Shown here: piece by piece, positions 22,275 through 25,249 of the stretch | How the letters are laid out: each line of letters opens with the position of its first letter | Position numbering within the stretch: the stretch's first letter is position 1 | Virus record (IMG/VR): IMGVR_UViG_3300020430_000084 | Span: 1-25,249 of that record | DNA: 25,249 nucleotides | Reading direction: 5' to 3' (one strand) | Source: a virus | Notes under the pieces: generated by a model | Seen by the model: the letters and a program-made list of their open reading frames with translations, nothing else | Database searches by the model: none | Told to the model about the DNA's origin: nothing | Program-made: the position numbers and the translations under genes

Positions 22275-22906
22275 TGTCAAAAAATACACTATTTGAAGAT
22301 TTACAGCAAGAAGTTGATATAGAGTCTGGTAAGTCACCATTCTTTTACCGAAGGGCATTTAGAAGATTATCAAAAAAATATGCTGCAGACCCACAAAAAC
22401 TCATTAGAGATGAATTGAGTGATCGTAATAGTGATAGTCCAGATGATAATGTAATCAGAAGATTCCCAAAACAGGGACATCTCTTTATGTTTGAATATTC
22501 ATCTGAAAAAGATAATGTATCTGTATTTGACCCATTTCCACTAGTATTTGTAATTAAACTTGAAGGAACTTCTTTTTTAGGTTGCAATTTGCATTACATT
22601 CATCCACTAAAAAGAAGAATAGTTGTCAATAATCTTCGTCGCAACAAGTTGACATTACCCTATAATTCCATATCTAAATATAATATAAGTCAAATTAAAG
22701 GTCTGTTGCTAGACGTTGCTAGATCTGAGTGGACATCCGCTTCTAATTTACCAATAGAAGACTTCGTTAGTATTGAAGACGGCAAATCACGCTCTATTAA
22801 TATCACAGACGTTTGGAAGAATAATAACCGATCCTTTAGGAAAATGCTTCGCGGAGCACTTATATATAAAGGATATGGAACAAACGATGAAGATTTTAAA
22901 GGTTAA
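22274..22906 (+). CDS. Putative DNA end protector, gp2-like, 210 aa
   Basis: The centre (residues 68-115: GHLFMFEYSS, VFDPFPLVFVIKL, SFLGCNLHYIHPLKRRIVVNNL) has a pattern that I recall from proteins labelled T4-type DNA end protector (gp2) in marine phages: a small F-x-Y strand, D-x-F-P-L, then a G-x-N-L-H-Y-x-x-P motif. T4 gp2 caps the ends of packaged DNA against RecBCD. The N-terminus is basic and helical (FFYRRAFRRLSKKY), the C-terminus helical and basic (NNNRSFRKMLRGALIYKG). In T4 gene 2 lies beside gene 4, and here the gene is translationally coupled to gp4. The assignment rests on motif memory and context, so it is moderate only. Confidence 0.5.
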   Translation: MSKNTLFEDLQQEVDIESGKSPFFYRRAFRRLSKKYAADPQKLIRDELSDRNSDSPDDNVIRRFPKQGHLFMFEYSSEKDNVSVFDPFPLVFVIKLEGTSFLGCNLHYIHPLKRRIVVNNLRRNKLTLPYNSISKYNISQIKGLLLDVARSEWTSASNLPIEDFVSIEDGKSRSINITDVWKNNNRSFRKMLRGALIYKGYGTNDEDFKG

Positions 22907-22911
22907 TTAAA

Positions 22912-24324
22912 ATGCCACAACCAGCAGAGGTAACAGCAAAAGCATCCGTATTTAAAGGCCAACTCGAAGATGGTAGTGGTGGAAATCAAGTCTATGTATC
23001 TCCTAACCACAGACTAAGTGCCCGCGCGGGTAGCAGTCCTCGATCTGGAAGTGTTCATATTAACTATGCTGTTGTAATTGACCCCAAAACAAAACAACAA
23101 ACAGTTTATGAACGAGAATACTTTCTTGGGCAACCACAACCTTTAGATCCAAAGAAAGCAATAGCGACAAGAGGACCTGATGGTACATTTACTCCTACTA
23201 AATACGCAACTGACAATGTAGATCCTAGAATTGTTAAAAAGTTAACCAATAATGAGACAACACAGGCAACCTTAGCTAATGTTTCAGACTATACAGCAAA
23301 GAGTAGTCTAAAGCAAGTATCTGCTGACGGCAAACCTCCATCAGCGACAGAAGTAGCAGAGGTATTAGATCTACCAGTTGAAGATAGTGGTCCAGAATTG
23401 CCTGACAACACTGGAGGCAATGATGAAGAGGCTGCTGGAGATGGATCTCTAAATGGTACAACAATAACTAGTTCTGCTGGACAAGACACAGTAAATCTCG
23501 GTGCCGATGGTAAGAATGATTTAAAATATCCAGTAGATGCAAGTGGTAACGAATCTGATTATGTCAAATTCACCGCCATGAAGTATGAGGCAACTAAATT
23601 AAACACTAGTGGTGGTTTTGGAACAACTTATCAGCAAGGAACATCAGTAGGTCAAAGTGTTCAACTACCAATTCAAGGTGGTATTCAAGATGCCAACGCT
23701 GTTGGTTGGAATGAAGATAACTTAAGTGCGCTTCAAGCTGCTGGAGCAGATGTTGCATTAAAAACTGTTTCAGGTGGTATTGGTTCTGGTATTGCTTCTT
23801 TACTTGCACAAATAAAAAATCTGCAAGATAATAATGCTGAAGTTAAATCTGCAATTACAAATGCCATTGCTGGACAAGCAGTTGGTTCTAATATTATTGC
23901 AAGAACTGAAAGGTCAATCTTCAACCCCAACACAGAACTGTTATTCCAAGGTCCACAGTTAAGAGCCTTCAGTTTTAACTTTAAATTAACACCCAGATCT
24001 CAAGCAGAAGCAAATGAAGTGAAGTCAATCATCAAGTTCTTCAAATTTCATATGGCACCAAAGACAACTGACGCAAATATATTCTTGAAGGCACCCAATA
24101 TATTTAAAATACAATACTTCCATAGAGGGACAGAGCATAGTGGTATAAATCTAATTAAGGACTGTGCTTTACAGTCATGTTCTGTAGATTACACACCAGA
24201 TGGCACATATATGGCATATGACGATGGTGCCATGATCTCCTATGATTTGAATTTGCAATTTATGGAACTTGTTCCAATCTACGCCAAGGATTACAGCGAA
24301 AGCGATCACTCAATCGGATACTGA
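22912..24324 (+). CDS. gp48: gp48-like baseplate tail tube cap, 470 aa
   Basis: This is probably the gp48 counterpart, which caps the baseplate hub and, with gp54, seeds tube assembly. The N-terminal 220 residues are low in hydrophobics and rich in G, D, S, N and T, as in the flexible first part of T4 gp48 (364 aa). Residues about 343-460 match the tube-like domain of gp48: RSIFNPNTELLFQGPQLRAF, FNFKLTPRSQAEANEV, IIKFFKFHMAP, then CALQSCSVDYTPDGTYM and the final strand YDLNLQFMELVPIY. T4 gp48 has a clear parallel in its TWDLTPRSTEDL and TPNGNFN segments. The gene starts five bases after the upstream stop and is followed after three bases by gp53, so one operon makes tube-cap and wedge proteins. 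Confidence 0.75.
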   Translation: MPQPAEVTAKASVFKGQLEDGSGGNQVYVSPNHRLSARAGSSPRSGSVHINYAVVIDPKTKQQTVYEREYFLGQPQPLDPKKAIATRGPDGTFTPTKYATDNVDPRIVKKLTNNETTQATLANVSDYTAKSSLKQVSADGKPPSATEVAEVLDLPVEDSGPELPDNTGGNDEEAAGDGSLNGTTITSSAGQDTVNLGADGKNDLKYPVDASGNESDYVKFTAMKYEATKLNTSGGFGTTYQQGTSVGQSVQLPIQGGIQDANAVGWNEDNLSALQAAGADVALKTVSGGIGSGIASLLAQIKNLQDNNAEVKSAITNAIAGQAVGSNIIARTERSIFNPNTELLFQGPQLRAFSFNFKLTPRSQAEANEVKSIIKFFKFHMAPKTTDANIFLKAPNIFKIQYFHRGTEHSGINLIKDCALQSCSVDYTPDGTYMAYDDGAMISYDLNLQFMELVPIYAKDYSESDHSIGY

Positions 24325-24327
24325 TAA

Positions 24328-25249
24328 ATGGCCAACTATTTTACACACGTTCCAAGTATTGCATACATTTCAAGAGATCTTGAAAATAAAACTCTTAATG
24401 ACTATACCGTCACTAAGAACTTATTTAAACGTGCAAAAATTAGAGAGGACATATTCCAGAATGTAAGTTATTTTAACAAGTATACCATCATAGGAGATGA
24501 GAGACCTGATCAAATAGCTGCCAAAGTATATGGCGATGCTTCTTTAGATTGGGTAGTTCTACTATCCAATAACGTACATAATGTGTATGAAGAGTGGCCA
24601 AAGAGTCAGATTGCTCATGATAAGCACTTACTTGAGAAGTATGGAGACTATAACACTTTATACAATGGTGTTCACCACTATGAAACAGTTGAACGTAGAT
24701 CTAGAAGTGGTTTTATAATTGTAGAAGGAGGCGTTGAAGTCAATGAGGGATTCTTTAATGCGCCAGAATATCAAATTGAGTTAGATACAAATGTTATTTT
24801 ACCGTCAGAAGTTCCTGGAGACTTTGCAGCTGGAACAGGAACTTATGATCCAGTTACTGGAGAGGTAAAAACAGTAACAATAACAAACCCAGGAACTGGA
24901 TATACTGGAACTGCCGAAGTAACTTTTGAAGATCCACCAAATCCAAGATTAGCAACTCTATCAGTTACACTAAACGTTCCCCCCGATGACCGTGAAATAG
25001 GAACAATTACTGTTATTGATTCAGGAACTGGATATACATTCCAACCCAAACTAACCTTCAGCGATCCCCCTCCAACGGTGACAGCGGTTCTTGAGGCGTC
25101 TATTGGTGCTGGAGGATCTATTACAAGCGTTGAAATTACCTCCGCTGGTGATGGATATACTTTTGTCCCCACAATCACCTTCCCACCCCCACCAAACATC
25201 ATTGAGAGTGCTGTATTCGTCAATGATGGTAATGTAACAGTTGATGGAG
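24328..25249 (+). CDS. gp53: Baseplate wedge protein gp53 with a repeat-containing extension, C-terminus outside the window
   Basis: Residues 1-105 match T4 gp53: a short N-terminal stretch, LFKRAKIREDIFQNVSYFN, YTIIGDERPDQIAAKVYG, then DASLDWVVLLSNNV and a Y/W-rich segment. T4 gp53 (196 aa) joins the wedges to the hub during baseplate assembly. Here the frame stays open to the window edge (307 codons), so the protein is longer than T4's. Residues about 170 onward carry repeats of the type GTGYTxxxxxTFxDPP, at codons starting at 24892, 25024 and 25147. The same G-x-G-Y motif appears in the gp5-like protein. The ATG follows the gp48 TGA after three bases. The C-terminus and repeat number are unknown. 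Confidence 0.82.
   Translation, partial: MANYFTHVPSIAYISRDLENKTLNDYTVTKNLFKRAKIREDIFQNVSYFNKYTIIGDERPDQIAAKVYGDASLDWVVLLSNNVHNVYEEWPKSQIAHDKHLLEKYGDYNTLYNGVHHYETVERRSRSGFIIVEGGVEVNEGFFNAPEYQIELDTNVILPSEVPGDFAAGTGTYDPVTGEVKTVTITNPGTGYTGTAEVTFEDPPNPRLATLSVTLNVPPDDREIGTITVIDSGTGYTFQPKLTFSDPPPTVTAVLEASIGAGGSITSVEITSAGDGYTFVPTITFPPPPNIIESAVFVNDGNVTVDG
24891..25175 (+). repeat. In-frame repeats of a G-x-G-Y beta module in gp53
   Basis: The 15-base string AGGAACTGGATATAC occurs at 24891-24905 and again at 25023-25037, 132 bases (44 codons) apart. A diverged third copy follows 41 codons later, near 25147-25160. Each encodes G-T/D-G-Y-T followed about 7-10 residues later by T-F-x-x-P-P. The array continues toward the window edge. 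Confidence 0.75.

Noticed and set aside
24843-25223. A 126-aa minus-strand frame opposite gp53
   Set aside because: It is a shadow of the repeat region of gp53, in the leftward direction against all local transcription.

Overview
The window looks like part of the structural region of a T4-like myovirus infecting marine cyanobacteria (a Synechococcus/Prochlorococcus cyanomyovirus). The evidence is an A+T-rich, tightly packed genome with T4 baseplate homologues (gp26, gp54, gp4, gp48, gp53, a gp27-like hub, a gp5-like spike), a CP12 gene (a Calvin-cycle inhibitor carried by cyanophages), several small 2-oxoglutarate/Fe(II) oxygenases, and T4-type late promoter motifs.

Layout. Everything from 1 to about 21784 is transcribed leftwards (minus strand). 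From 21828 to the right edge, four genes run rightwards: gp4, a gp2-like candidate, gp48 and gp53 (cut by the edge). The divergence point is only 43 bp wide. Read in the direction of transcription, the leftward block is: gp54 tube initiator; gp26 with a short gp51-like gene; two large tape-measure-like proteins, the second with an M23 peptidase domain; a gp27-like hub; CP12; a gp5-like spike protein with an OB fold, no lysozyme domain and a proline-rich tail; a small beta-helical spike protein; two proteins sharing a C-terminal fibre domain; a 2OG oxygenase; and a coiled-coil structural protein. Next comes a tRNA island (Gly, a 55-aa gene, Leu) behind a near-consensus sigma-70 promoter. Beyond it lie a 100-aa gene, a second oxygenase, tRNA-Thr, a fused oxygenase/sporadic-carbohydrate protein, a 60-aa gene, and a structural protein of more than 1214 residues that runs off the left edge.

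Most notable observation. The end of gp26 carries a perfect slippery heptamer (T TTT TTC) two codons before its stop. A -1 shift there leads without a stop into the 57-codon gp51-like frame, and the next gene is a tape-measure-like protein. This is the arrangement of the lambda G/G-T tail-assembly chaperones, and I do not know of it being described for T4-type gp26/gp51.

Other points of interest are CP12 behind a late-type promoter inside the hub/spike operon, tandem paralogous tape-measure-like proteins, a natural fusion of two sporadic carbohydrate cluster families with HxG where an oxygenase normally has HxD/E, and a tRNA whose 3' end lies three bases from a start codon. No stretch above 300 bases lacks a gene, and I see no CRISPR, insertion sequence or attachment site.
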